From the NCBI RefSeq assembly GCF_009735685.1, contig NZ_WHPN01000208.1, positions 1-38,722 of the forward strand: a DNA stretch of 38,722 bases. The letters run 5' to 3'. The position numbers were made by a program, and so were the translations under genes. Source of the stretch: Streptomyces lycii (GTDB lineage Bacteria; Actinomycetota; Actinomycetes; Streptomycetales; Streptomycetaceae). This document shows, one piece after another, positions 16,546-24,279 of this stretch. Each line of letters starts with the position of its first letter. Position 1 is the stretch's first letter. The notes beneath the pieces are model-generated. The model did no database searches. It was given only the letters and a program-made list of their open reading frames with translations, and was not told where the DNA came from.

Positions 16546-17898
16546 ATGCACGGTCGACTCAGCCGCCGGTCCGTGCTCGCCGCGACGGCCGCACTGCCGC
16601 TGGCCGCGACGGCGGCATGTACCGGTGGCGTCGAGGACAACACCCCGGCCGCGCGCGGCGGAAGCGGCGGCAGGCGGCCCGTACGGGTCACCTTCTGGTC
16701 CGCGCTGCGCGGCAGCCAGGAAGTCGTCGACGCCTTCAACAGCACCCACGACCGCGTCCAGGTCGACTTCCAGCAGATCCCCAGCGGCGGACAGGGCGGC
16801 TACGCCAAGCTCAGCAACGCCGCCCGGGCCGGAAACGCCCCGGACGTCGCCACGATCGAATACCCGCAGGTCCCCGGGTTCGCCATCGACGGCGTCGCCC
16901 GCGACATCACCGACCTGGTCGGGGACGACCTGCGCGCGAAGCTGCTGCCGCAGGCCTGGGGCCTGACCAGCTTCGAGGGCCGCACCTTCACCGTCCCCCT
17001 CGACGTCGAGCCGATGGTGCTGCACTACCGCACCGACCTGTTCCGGGAGTACGGCGTCGACGGGGCGCCCGCGACCTGGGACGAGTTCGAGGAGGCCGCC
17101 CGCCGGGTGCGCGACCGGGCCCCGGACGACCGCCGCCTCGCGCTGTTCCCCACGGACGGCATGACGCAGTTCGCCGCGTACTCCTGGCAGGCCGGCGCCC
17201 GCTGGTTCGACACCTCCGACGGTGCCTGGAACGTCTCCATGGCCGACGCCGCCACCCGCCGCGTCGCCGCGTACTGGCAGCGCCTCGTCGACGCGGACCT
17301 CGTCCACATCAACGCCACCGAGGGCACCCGGCACACCGCCCAGATCGGCCAGGGGCAGCTGCTGGCCAAGCTCAGCGGCGCCTGGGACGCCGGCGCCCAG
17401 ATGAACTCCCACCCCGGCCAGACGGGCAAGTGGGCCGTGGCCCCGCTGCCGCAGTGGGACACCGGCCGCCCCGCCACCGGCACCCACGGCGGCTCGACCT
17501 TCGCCGTCACCAAGGACTCCCGGAACCCCGAGGCCGCCATGGAGTTCATCGCCTGGCAGGTCAGCCACCCCGACGCGCTGCGCGCCCGGCTGTCCAGCGG
17601 CGCCAGCAGCCAGCTGCCCGCCGCGCCCGAGCTGATCGAGGTCGGCCGCGAGGCCTTCGACCGGACGTACTACGGCGGCCAGGACATCTACGCGCTGTTC
17701 CGCCGCGAGGCGGAGATGATCGACGACAGCTGGACCTGGGGCCCTCGCATGACGGCGACCCAGAAGGTGATGCAGGACGGCTTCGCCCGGGTCGGTCACG
17801 GACGCGGCTCGCTCATCGACTCCGTACGCCAGGCGCAGCGCGGCACCATGCCCGACCTGAAGGCGCTGGGCCTCGCCACCACCGAGCACAGCAACTGA
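16546..17898 (+). CDS. Tat-type sugar-binding lipoprotein of a second CUT1 importer
   Basis: A 450-residue extracellular solute-binding protein (family 1). The N-terminus MHGRLSRRSVLAATAALPLA carries twin arginines and ends in a lipobox-like ATAAC, so it is likely Tat-exported and lipid-anchored. Mature motifs: VRVTFWSALRGSQEVVDAFN, APDVATIEYPQVPGFAIDG, FTVPLDVEPMVLHYRTDLF, GGSTFAVTKDSRNPEAAMEF. ATG 16546 has GGGAGG 7 nt upstream; the open frame before it is not coding. It starts an operon with two permeases, a dehydrogenase and a DUF2264 protein. A 16-bp tandem array follows in the gap to the first permease. The ligand is unknown; the catabolic genes suggest an acidic or modified oligosaccharide. 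Confidence 0.92.
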   Translation: MHGRLSRRSVLAATAALPLAATAACTGGVEDNTPAARGGSGGRRPVRVTFWSALRGSQEVVDAFNSTHDRVQVDFQQIPSGGQGGYAKLSNAARAGNAPDVATIEYPQVPGFAIDGVARDITDLVGDDLRAKLLPQAWGLTSFEGRTFTVPLDVEPMVLHYRTDLFREYGVDGAPATWDEFEEAARRVRDRAPDDRRLALFPTDGMTQFAAYSWQAGARWFDTSDGAWNVSMADAATRRVAAYWQRLVDADLVHINATEGTRHTAQIGQGQLLAKLSGAWDAGAQMNSHPGQTGKWAVAPLPQWDTGRPATGTHGGSTFAVTKDSRNPEAAMEFIAWQVSHPDALRARLSSGASSQLPAAPELIEVGREAFDRTYYGGQDIYALFRREAEMIDDSWTWGPRMTATQKVMQDGFARVGHGRGSLIDSVRQAQRGTMPDLKALGLATTEHSN

Positions 17899-17909
17899 CG
17901 GCGGCTCAG

Positions 17910-17976
17910 CAGCCCCGCACCGCAACAGTCCCGCACGACAGCAGTCCCGTACCGCAACAGCCGCGCACCGCAGCAG
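17910..17976. repeat. Four 16-bp tandem repeats between binding-protein and permease genes
   Basis: Units start at 17910, 17926, 17942 and 17958, each CAG followed by a CCCG-CACCGCA-like body, then a final CAG at 17974; consensus CAGTCCCGCACCGCAA with 1-4 changes. It fills half of the 135-bp gap between the binding-protein stop and the permease start, the same relative place as the 13-bp array in the first importer operon. Confidence 0.8.
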
Positions 17977-18033
17977 ACCACCGGCCGCCCCGGCAGCCGA
18001 CCGATCCGACCGCGCAGAAAGGCAGGTGGGCCC

Positions 18034-19029
18034 ATGAGCACGACCGTGTCCGCGACCACCGGCGACTCCCGGCCCGCCGGCCCGGCCCGGGCCCCGGCCA
18101 CGGCCGCACCGCCGGCGTCGGCACGCCGGGCCGGGCGCCGCAGGCTGGGCGCCTGCGCGCTGCTGATGACCCCGTTCTTCGTGCTGCTCGTGGCCGTCTT
18201 CCTGGTCCCCGTCGGCACCGCCCTCTGGCTGAGCTTCTTCGGAGCCGACCAGCCGGGCCTGGGCTTCGGCCCCGAGCGGACCGTCTTCGTCGGGCTGCGC
18301 AGCTACACGGCAGCGCTCACCGACCCGACCTTCCTCGGCGGCCTGGCCACCGTGGCCCTGTACTGCCTGCTCTACATCCCGCTGATGGTGCTGTGCGCGC
18401 TGGCGCTCGCCCTGCTGCTCGACTCGGGCGCGGTGCGGCTGCGCGCCTGGGCGCAGCTGTCGCTGTTCCTGCCGCACGCCGTGCCCGGCATCATCGCCGC
18501 GATCATCTGGCTGTACCTCTACACCCCCGGCCTCAGCCCGGTCGTCGACCTCCTCGCCCGGGCCGACATCACCGTCGACTTCCTCGGGATCAACGCCGTC
18601 ATCCCCTCCATCGCCAACATCGCGATGTGGAGCAACCTCGGCTACAACGTCATCATCCTGTACGCCGCGCTCCAGGCCGTGCCCCGCGAGGTGATCGAGG
18701 CGGCCGTGGTCGACGGCGCCGGCCCGGTGCGCACGGCAGTGCGGGTCAAGACGCCGCTGCTGCGCCCGGCGGTCGTGATGGTCGCCATGTTCACCCTGAT
18801 CTGGAGCATGCAGCTGTTCACCGAACCGATGCTGCTCAGCCAGTCCGCGCCGTTGATCAACTCCCGCTTCACCCCCAGCATGTACATCTACGACGCGGCC
18901 TTCACCCGGAACAACTACGGCCTGGCCGCCGCCGCGTCCGTCGTGCTGCTCGCCTGCACCATCGCCCTGTCGTACGGCGTCACCCGCTGGACGAACCGGG
19001 CGGACACCGCCGAGGAGGCCGCCCGATGA
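18034..19029 (+). CDS. Carbohydrate ABC importer permease, MalF-like
   Basis: A 331-residue membrane permease. An Ala/Pro/Arg-rich cytoplasmic tail (about 1-43) precedes the first helix, ALLMTPFFVLLVAVFLVPVG. The EAA loop is EAAVVDGAGPVRTAVRVKTP. The product ends with a cytoplasmic tail GVTRWTNRADTAEEAAR. Start ATG 18034 has AAAGGCAGGTGGG upstream. Its stop overlaps the next permease start (ATGA), so the two are translationally coupled. The two permeases form the channel for the sugar delivered by the 16546-17898 lipoprotein. No ATPase is encoded in the operon. Confidence 0.92.
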   Translation: MSTTVSATTGDSRPAGPARAPATAAPPASARRAGRRRLGACALLMTPFFVLLVAVFLVPVGTALWLSFFGADQPGLGFGPERTVFVGLRSYTAALTDPTFLGGLATVALYCLLYIPLMVLCALALALLLDSGAVRLRAWAQLSLFLPHAVPGIIAAIIWLYLYTPGLSPVVDLLARADITVDFLGINAVIPSIANIAMWSNLGYNVIILYAALQAVPREVIEAAVVDGAGPVRTAVRVKTPLLRPAVVMVAMFTLIWSMQLFTEPMLLSQSAPLINSRFTPSMYIYDAAFTRNNYGLAAAASVVLLACTIALSYGVTRWTNRADTAEEAAR

Positions 19030-19886
19030 GCGCCACGACGCCCGCTCTGCGCCCCCGCGCCCTGGGCCGCACCGCCGTCAACACCGTCGTGGGCATCTCG
19101 GTGCTCTACACCCTGCTGCCCGTGCTGTGGCTGGTCCTCGCCGCGGCCAAGAACCGGGACGCGCTGTTCAGCAGCGACCTGCTCTCGGCGGGCGACTTCT
19201 CCCTGGCAGCCAACATCGGCGATCTGTTCGCCATGGACGGCGGGCTCTACGGGCGCTGGTATCTGAACAGCCTGCTGTACGCGGTGGTCGGCGCCGCCAT
19301 CGGCGCCCTCATCAGCACCGCCTGCGGCTACGCGTTCGACAAGTACCGCTTCCGGCACAAGGAGAAGCTGTTCGGCCTGGTGCTGGCCGCGGTCATGGTC
19401 CCGCAGACCGTCCTCGCGCTGCCGCTCTACCTCATGGCCTCCGGCGTCGGCATGGTCAACACCTTCTGGGCGGTCTTCGTCCCCGTTCTCTTCAACCCGT
19501 TCGGGGTGTACCTGGGCCGCATCTTCAGCCGCGGCTACGTCCCCGACGAGGTGCTGGAAGCGGCGCGCGTCGACGGCGCCGGGGAACTGGCGAGCTACTT
19601 CCGGGTCGCGCTGCGCATGCTCGGCCCGGGTGTCGTCACCGTCTTCCTCTTCCAGCTCACGGCCATCTGGAACAACTTCTTCCTGCCCATGGTGATGCTC
19701 TCCGACCAGCAGCTCTACCCGGTCAGCCTCGGCCTCTTCGCCTGGAACAGCTCGGCCACCGTCTCACCGGAGTACTACCCGGTCGTCGTCACCGGCTCGC
19801 TGCTCGCGGTGGTCCCGCTGATTCTCGCGTTCATGCTGCTCCAGCGTTTCTGGCGGTCGGGTCTCACCGCGGGCGCGGTCAAATAG
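19026..19886 (+). CDS. Carbohydrate ABC importer permease, MalG-like
   Basis: A 286-residue membrane permease. The first helix is TVVGISVLYTLLPVLWLVLA (about 19-38), the EAA loop is EAARVDGAGELASYFRVALR, and the end RFWRSGLTAGAVK is typical of MalG-type partners. The start ATG overlaps the previous stop by 4 bp. The open frame continues upstream through the preceding genes without a stop, so a much longer call would be wrong. It pairs with the 18034-19029 permease. Confidence 0.93.
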   Translation: MSATTPALRPRALGRTAVNTVVGISVLYTLLPVLWLVLAAAKNRDALFSSDLLSAGDFSLAANIGDLFAMDGGLYGRWYLNSLLYAVVGAAIGALISTACGYAFDKYRFRHKEKLFGLVLAAVMVPQTVLALPLYLMASGVGMVNTFWAVFVPVLFNPFGVYLGRIFSRGYVPDEVLEAARVDGAGELASYFRVALRMLGPGVVTVFLFQLTAIWNNFFLPMVMLSDQQLYPVSLGLFAWNSSATVSPEYYPVVVTGSLLAVVPLILAFMLLQRFWRSGLTAGAVK

Positions 19887-19898
19887 GGCCCGGAGGTC

Positions 19899-19930
19899 CG
19901 CGGCGCACCCCGCCCGCGGCGCATCCCACC
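19899..19930. repeat. Two 16-bp direct repeats before the dehydrogenase gene
   Basis: CGCGGCGCACCCCGCC (19899-19914) is followed at once by CGCGGCGCATCCCACC (14 of 16 identical). It lies in the 65-bp gap between the second permease and the dehydrogenase, with the same 16-bp period as the array at 17910 but a different unit. Confidence 0.6.
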
Positions 19931-19951
19931 ACGACCAACCGGAGGACCCTG

Positions 19952-20977
19952 ATGCCGACCGCGCGCCACCGGCCCCGCACCGCCCTCGCCATGAGCCGGG
20001 ACGCCGCCACGGCCGTCTTCGGCCCCGGCCACGAGGGGCTGGCGGCGCTCGCCGCCGTCTGCGACCTGGCGCCGCCGCCCGTACTCGACGACTTCGCCGG
20101 CGACCGGGCCCGCGCCGTACTCGCCGACACGGAGCTGCTCGTCACCGGCTGGGGCTGCCCGCCCGTCGACGCCGCCGTGCTGGATGCCGCGCCCCGGCTG
20201 CGGGCCGTCGCGCACACCGCGGGGAGCGTCCGCCAGCATCTGACCGAGGCATGCTGGGAGCGGGGCCTGGAGGTGTCGTCGGCCGCCGCGGCCAACGCCC
20301 TCCCGGTCGCCGAGTACACCGTCGCGATGATCCTGCTCGCCGGGAAACGCGTCCTGGAACGCGCCCGCGACTACCGGGCCGCCCGCGCTCCCGAGAACTG
20401 GCTGCGCACCGACCGCACCCTCGGCAACTACGGCCGTACGGTCGGCATCTGCTCCGCGTCGCTGATCGGCCGCCGGGTCATCGAGCTGCTCCGCCCGTAC
20501 GACCTGCGCGTCCTGCTGTACGACCCGTACGTGGACACCGCCGGGGCCGAAGCCCTCGGGGCGCGCCCCGTCGGGCTGCGCGAACTGTTCGAGGAGAGCG
20601 ACACGGTCAGCGTGCACACCCCGCTGCTGCCCGAGACCCGCGGGCTCGTCAGCCGGGAGCTGCTGGCCGCGATGCGTCCCGGCGCGACCCTGGTCAACAC
20701 CGCGCGCGGCGCCGTCGTCGACCAGGACGCGCTGACCGAGGCGGTGGCCGCCGGCCGGGTCCACGCCGTCCTCGACGTCACCGAGCCCGAGGTGCTGCCG
20801 CCCGGGCACCCCCTGTGGGACTGCGAGAACGCCCTGATCACCCCGCACCTGGCGGGCTCTCAGGGCAACGAGTGGCAGCGGCTCGCCGATCTGACGACCG
20901 CCGAGGTCGCCCGCTGGGCCGCGGGCGACGGCTTCGCCCATCCCGTACGACGCGAAAGGCTGGCCTTCCTGGCATGA
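19952..20977 (+). CDS. D-2-hydroxyacid dehydrogenase family protein with altered NAD-binding glycines
   Basis: A 341-residue NAD(P)-dependent oxidoreductase of the D-isomer-specific 2-hydroxyacid dehydrogenase family. The catalytic set is present: Arg in VNTARGAVVDQDAL, Glu in VLDVTEPEVLPPGHPLW and His in LITPHLAGSQGNEW. The Rossmann motif is unusual: where family members have GxGxxG, this reads VGICSASLIG, so the first two glycines are serines. Start ATG 19952 has GGAGGA 8 nt upstream, and its stop overlaps the DUF2264 start (ATGA). It sits in an importer operon, so it likely acts on a sugar-derived 2-keto/2-hydroxy acid or a sugar hydroxyl. The substrate is not inferable, and reduced cofactor affinity is possible. 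Confidence 0.88.
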   Translation: MPTARHRPRTALAMSRDAATAVFGPGHEGLAALAAVCDLAPPPVLDDFAGDRARAVLADTELLVTGWGCPPVDAAVLDAAPRLRAVAHTAGSVRQHLTEACWERGLEVSSAAAANALPVAEYTVAMILLAGKRVLERARDYRAARAPENWLRTDRTLGNYGRTVGICSASLIGRRVIELLRPYDLRVLLYDPYVDTAGAEALGARPVGLRELFEESDTVSVHTPLLPETRGLVSRELLAAMRPGATLVNTARGAVVDQDALTEAVAAGRVHAVLDVTEPEVLPPGHPLWDCENALITPHLAGSQGNEWQRLADLTTAEVARWAAGDGFAHPVRRERLAFLA

Positions 20978-22908
20978 GCGCCCCCGTCACACACGACCTG
21001 CTGCGGATGCCCGCCGAGGACCGCTCCCTGAGCCCGTACACCGGCTGGACCCGGGAGCACTGGGAGAGGGCCGCCGACGGACTGGTCCGTGCCGCCTGGC
21101 GCTGGGCCACCCCGGGCGGCGCGCTGCTCGACCTGCCGGGGCGGCCCTCCCGCTCCGGGGTCCGCTCCGACGGGCTGGAGGCGTGGGCCCGGACGTTCCT
21201 GGCCGCCGCCTTCCGGACCGCCGGCGCGGGCGGCGCGGACCCCCGCGGCCTGCTCGGCCGGTACGCGGACGGCCTCGCGGCCGGCACCCGCGGCCCCGGC
21301 CGCGCGGACCAGGAGTCCTGGCCGCTGATCCTCGACCACCACGTCCAGGGCCAGCCCATGGTCGAGTCCGCCTCGGTGGCGCTCGGACTGCGGCTCACCC
21401 GGCCGTGGCTCTGGGACCGGCTCGACGACGGTGTGCGGGACCGGGCCGAGGAGTGGCTGCGCGGCGCCCTGCGGCACACGCCGGCCCCCAACAACTGGTA
21501 CCTGTTCCCGTTCACCGTCGCCGGATTCCTGGAATCGGTGGGGCGCGGCGACCGCGAGACGGAACGCGCCGTCGAGCGCGGCCTCGGCCTGCTGGAGAGC
21601 TGGTACCGCGGCGACGGCTGGTACGCCGACGGCGACGGACGCGCCTTCGACCACTACAACGGCTGGGCCCTGCACCTCTATCCGCTGCTGCACGCCCACC
21701 TCGCCGGCGACCGGACACTGCTGGACCGGTACGGCCCCCGGCTGCGCGAACACCTGGAGGGCTTCGCCCTGCTGTTCGGCGGCGACGGCGCGCCCGTCCA
21801 CTTCGGGCGCTCCATGACGTACCGTTTCGCCGCCGGGGCCGCGGTGGGCCTCGGGGCCGTCACCGGGCACACCCCGCTCACGCCCGGCGCCTCCCGGCGG
21901 CTCCTCAGCGGCTGTCTGCGGCACTTCCTCGACCGGGGCGCGGCGGGCGCCGAGGACGGGCTGCTCTCGCTCGGCTGGTACGGGCCGCACGAGGCGACGC
22001 TCCAGAGCTACTCCGGGCCCGGCTCCCCGTACTGGGCCTCGAAGGCGTTCGTCGCGCTGCTCGCCCCCGCCGGCGACGCGCTGTGGACCGCCCCGGAGGA
22101 ACCGGCGCCCGCCGAGGGCCCGGACCGGGTGCTGGCGCTGCCCGCGCCGGGACTGCTGGTGCAGACGACCGGCGCCGACGGTCTCGCCCGGCTGCACAAC
22201 CACGGCAGCGACCACGTCCGGCCGCACGAGGGGGACGCGCCCGGGACCCACGACCCGCTCTACGGCCGGCTCGCCTACTCCACCCGCACCGGGCCGACGG
22301 CCACCGGCAACACCGCCGACAACCACCTGTCCGTCGAGCGGGGCGGCACCCTGTCCGTCCGCAGCCGCATCCACCCGCTGGGCGCGGGCGGCGGCGACGG
22401 CTGGGGCTGGGCCGCGTCCTGGCACCGGCCGGTCTTCCCCGCCGGGCCGCCCATGGTGCCCGGGCTGCGGGTCACGAGCGTCACCGTCGTCCGCGGCCGG
22501 TACGAGCTGCGCGTCCACCGGGTCACCGGGCTGCCTCCGGCCGCGCGGGTGCGGCTGACCGGCTGGGCCGTGCCGCCCGGCCCGGCGGAAGGTGAGCCGC
22601 TCACCTCCCAACTCCTCGGCCTGCACGGCTGGTCCGGTCCCGAGCCGCAGGAGGTACGGGCCCCGCAGGGCACCGCGTTCACCCGCTGGGCGGTGCTGCC
22701 CCGGCTGTCCGCGGCGCCCGGGGAGGACACGGCGGTCCTCGTCGCCCTCGCCTCGCTCACCGGCAGCCCGTCCCCGCGGCCGCCGGCCGGGGTCGCGGTC
22801 GTGACGGCGGCGGACCGCGGGGCGGCGGAGGTGCGGTGGACGCAGGACGGGGCCGTCACCCGCGTCGCGTTCGACCCGCTCGCCGTGTCACACGGCGGCG
22901 CCGAGTGA
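20974..22908 (+). CDS. DUF2264 protein, putative (alpha/alpha)-barrel carbohydrate-active enzyme
   Basis: A 644-residue protein matching DUF2264: SPYTGWTREHWERAADGL at the start, then NNWYLFPFTVAGFLE, a conserved central block YRGDGWYADGDGRAFDHYNGW (within about 209-230), HFGRSMTYRFAAGAAVGLG, and a beta-rich C-terminal half from about 380. This alpha-toroid plus beta-sandwich layout resembles polysaccharide lyases and some glycoside hydrolases. No signal peptide is seen, so it should act in the cytoplasm on imported material. It overlaps the dehydrogenase gene by 4 bp and ends the importer operon. Some DUF2264 proteins may act on glucuronic-acid-containing glycans; I recall this only loosely and do not rely on it. 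The activity is best called unknown. Confidence 0.88.
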   Translation: MSAPVTHDLLRMPAEDRSLSPYTGWTREHWERAADGLVRAAWRWATPGGALLDLPGRPSRSGVRSDGLEAWARTFLAAAFRTAGAGGADPRGLLGRYADGLAAGTRGPGRADQESWPLILDHHVQGQPMVESASVALGLRLTRPWLWDRLDDGVRDRAEEWLRGALRHTPAPNNWYLFPFTVAGFLESVGRGDRETERAVERGLGLLESWYRGDGWYADGDGRAFDHYNGWALHLYPLLHAHLAGDRTLLDRYGPRLREHLEGFALLFGGDGAPVHFGRSMTYRFAAGAAVGLGAVTGHTPLTPGASRRLLSGCLRHFLDRGAAGAEDGLLSLGWYGPHEATLQSYSGPGSPYWASKAFVALLAPAGDALWTAPEEPAPAEGPDRVLALPAPGLLVQTTGADGLARLHNHGSDHVRPHEGDAPGTHDPLYGRLAYSTRTGPTATGNTADNHLSVERGGTLSVRSRIHPLGAGGGDGWGWAASWHRPVFPAGPPMVPGLRVTSVTVVRGRYELRVHRVTGLPPAARVRLTGWAVPPGPAEGEPLTSQLLGLHGWSGPEPQEVRAPQGTAFTRWAVLPRLSAAPGEDTAVLVALASLTGSPSPRPPAGVAVVTAADRGAAEVRWTQDGAVTRVAFDPLAVSHGGAE

Positions 22909-23003
22909 TCCCGTACGCTCCCGTACCGGCATCAACCCTGCTCAACACGGGTCCCGGGGTCGGCGGTTAGCCTGTGGCCATGCTCAGAGTCGGCGGGGAG
23001 CCC

Positions 23004-24191
23004 ATGCGGCACGGCACCATGCGGGAACGCAATCTCGCCGTGCTGCTGGGCGAGATCTCGGCGCACGGGCCCGTCACCCGGGCACGGCTCGCCGCACACA
23101 CCGGTTTCACCAAGACCACGGTCTCCAACCTGCTGGCGGTGCTGGCGGAGGCGGGACTCGTCCGGGACGGCGACCTGGTGCACGAGGGGGAGCGCGGCCG
23201 GCCGGGGGTGGGTGTCACCGTCAACGGCGAGGGCCCCGCCGGGCTGGGCCTGGAGATCAACGTGGACTATCTCGCGGCCTGCGTGCTCGACCTCGGGCGC
23301 CGGATCCGCTACCGCCACCTGGTCACGGCGGACAACCGCGCCCGGTCCCCGGAGGACACCGCGGCGGGCCTGTCCCGGCTCGCCCACCAGGCCGTCGACG
23401 CGGCGGCCGAGCAGGGGCTGAGCGTCACGGGCGCCGTGGTCGCGATCCCCGGAGTCCTCGCGGGCGAGCGGGTGGTGCACGCGCCGAACCTCGGCTGGCA
23501 CGACGTCCCGGCCGCCGCCCTGCTGCGGGACGTGCTGCCCCCGCTGCTGCTGCCCGTCGGCCACGACAACGAGGCCAACCTCGCCGCGCTGGGCGAACTC
23601 TGGTTCGGCGCGGGCCGGCCGCTCGGCGACTTCCTGCACGTCTCGGGCGAGATCGGGATCGGCGCGGGGCTCATCGTCGGCGGACAGGTCTTCCGCGGCG
23701 CGCACGGATTCGCGGGCGAACTCGGCCACATGGCGGTCGCGCCCGACGGGCCGGAGTGCACCTGCGGCGGCCGCGGCTGCCTGGAACGGGTCGCCGGGCA
23801 GGAGGCGATCCTGCGGGCCGCCGGGCTGACCGGGGTGACGCCCGGTTCCTCGGCCGGGCCCAGGGAATCGATCTCGGCCCTGGTCCGGCTGCTGCGGTCC
23901 GGCGACGCGCAGGCGCGGGAAGCGGTGGCCGTGGCGGGGCGCGATCTGGGGACCGCGCTCGCCGCGACCGTCAAGGTGCTCGATCCCGACACGGTCGTGC
24001 TCGGCGGCATCTTCTCCCCGCTGGCCCGGTGGATCCGTACACCGGTGGAAGCGGCGCTCGAGAACGGGGCGCTCTACGGCGCCGTGCCTCCCGTGGTGGT
24101 CTCTCCGCTGGCCGGAGAGGCGGCCGTGCTCGGGGCCGCGGGCCTGGTCATCGAACGGATCCACGCCGATCCGGCCCGGCTGCTGCGCTGA
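23004..24191 (+). CDS. ROK-family transcriptional regulator
   Basis: A 395-residue regulator. The MarR-like winged helix (about 4-60; TRARLAAHTGFTKTTVSNLL) precedes a ROK sugar-kinase-like domain with GHDNEANLAALGELWFGAG, HGFAGELGHMAV and the zinc site CTCGGRGC (Cys252, Cys254, Cys259). In-frame starts exist at GTG 22974, ATG 22980 and ATG 23004. The last is chosen because GGGGAG lies 6-7 nt upstream and because TAGCCT (22968-22973) looks like the -10 box, which would put the earlier starts at the very transcript end. It follows the DUF2264 gene but has its own promoter. It may be a second sugar-responsive controller of the adjacent importer operon. A 7-bp hairpin follows the stop. Confidence 0.9.
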   Translation: MRHGTMRERNLAVLLGEISAHGPVTRARLAAHTGFTKTTVSNLLAVLAEAGLVRDGDLVHEGERGRPGVGVTVNGEGPAGLGLEINVDYLAACVLDLGRRIRYRHLVTADNRARSPEDTAAGLSRLAHQAVDAAAEQGLSVTGAVVAIPGVLAGERVVHAPNLGWHDVPAAALLRDVLPPLLLPVGHDNEANLAALGELWFGAGRPLGDFLHVSGEIGIGAGLIVGGQVFRGAHGFAGELGHMAVAPDGPECTCGGRGCLERVAGQEAILRAAGLTGVTPGSSAGPRESISALVRLLRSGDAQAREAVAVAGRDLGTALAATVKVLDPDTVVLGGIFSPLARWIRTPVEAALENGALYGAVPPVVVSPLAGEAAVLGAAGLVIERIHADPARLLR

Positions 24192-24208
24192 GCCGGGTCC
24201 GGGCGGAA

Positions 24209-24229
24209 CGGCGGGCGCCCAACCCGCCG
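24209..24229 (+). terminator. Hairpin after the ROK gene
   Basis: CGGCGGG (24209-24215) and CCCGCCG (24223-24229) form a perfect 7-bp stem with a 7-nt loop, 17 bp after the stop and upstream of the promoter of the FAD-dependent gene. No T-run follows. Confidence 0.45.
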
Positions 24230-24243
24230 GACGCCCAATCCGG

Positions 24244-24273
24244 TTGTGACCCGGCGCGGAGTGTGGATCTAAT
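24244..24273 (+). promoter_or_regulatory. Candidate promoter of a leaderless transcript
   Basis: TTGTGA (24244-24249) and TCTAAT (24268-24273) are 18 bp apart. The expected transcription start, 6-8 nt after the -10 box, coincides with the GTG at 24280, and no ribosome-binding sequence precedes that GTG. This is the pattern of a leaderless mRNA, common in Streptomyces. Confidence 0.4.
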
Positions 24274-24279
24274 ACGCGC

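Noticed and set aside
22974..23003. Earlier starts (GTG 22974, ATG 22980) for the ROK regulator
   Set aside because: They fall at or just after the likely -10 box with no ribosome site, whereas ATG 23004 has GGGGAG at proper distance.
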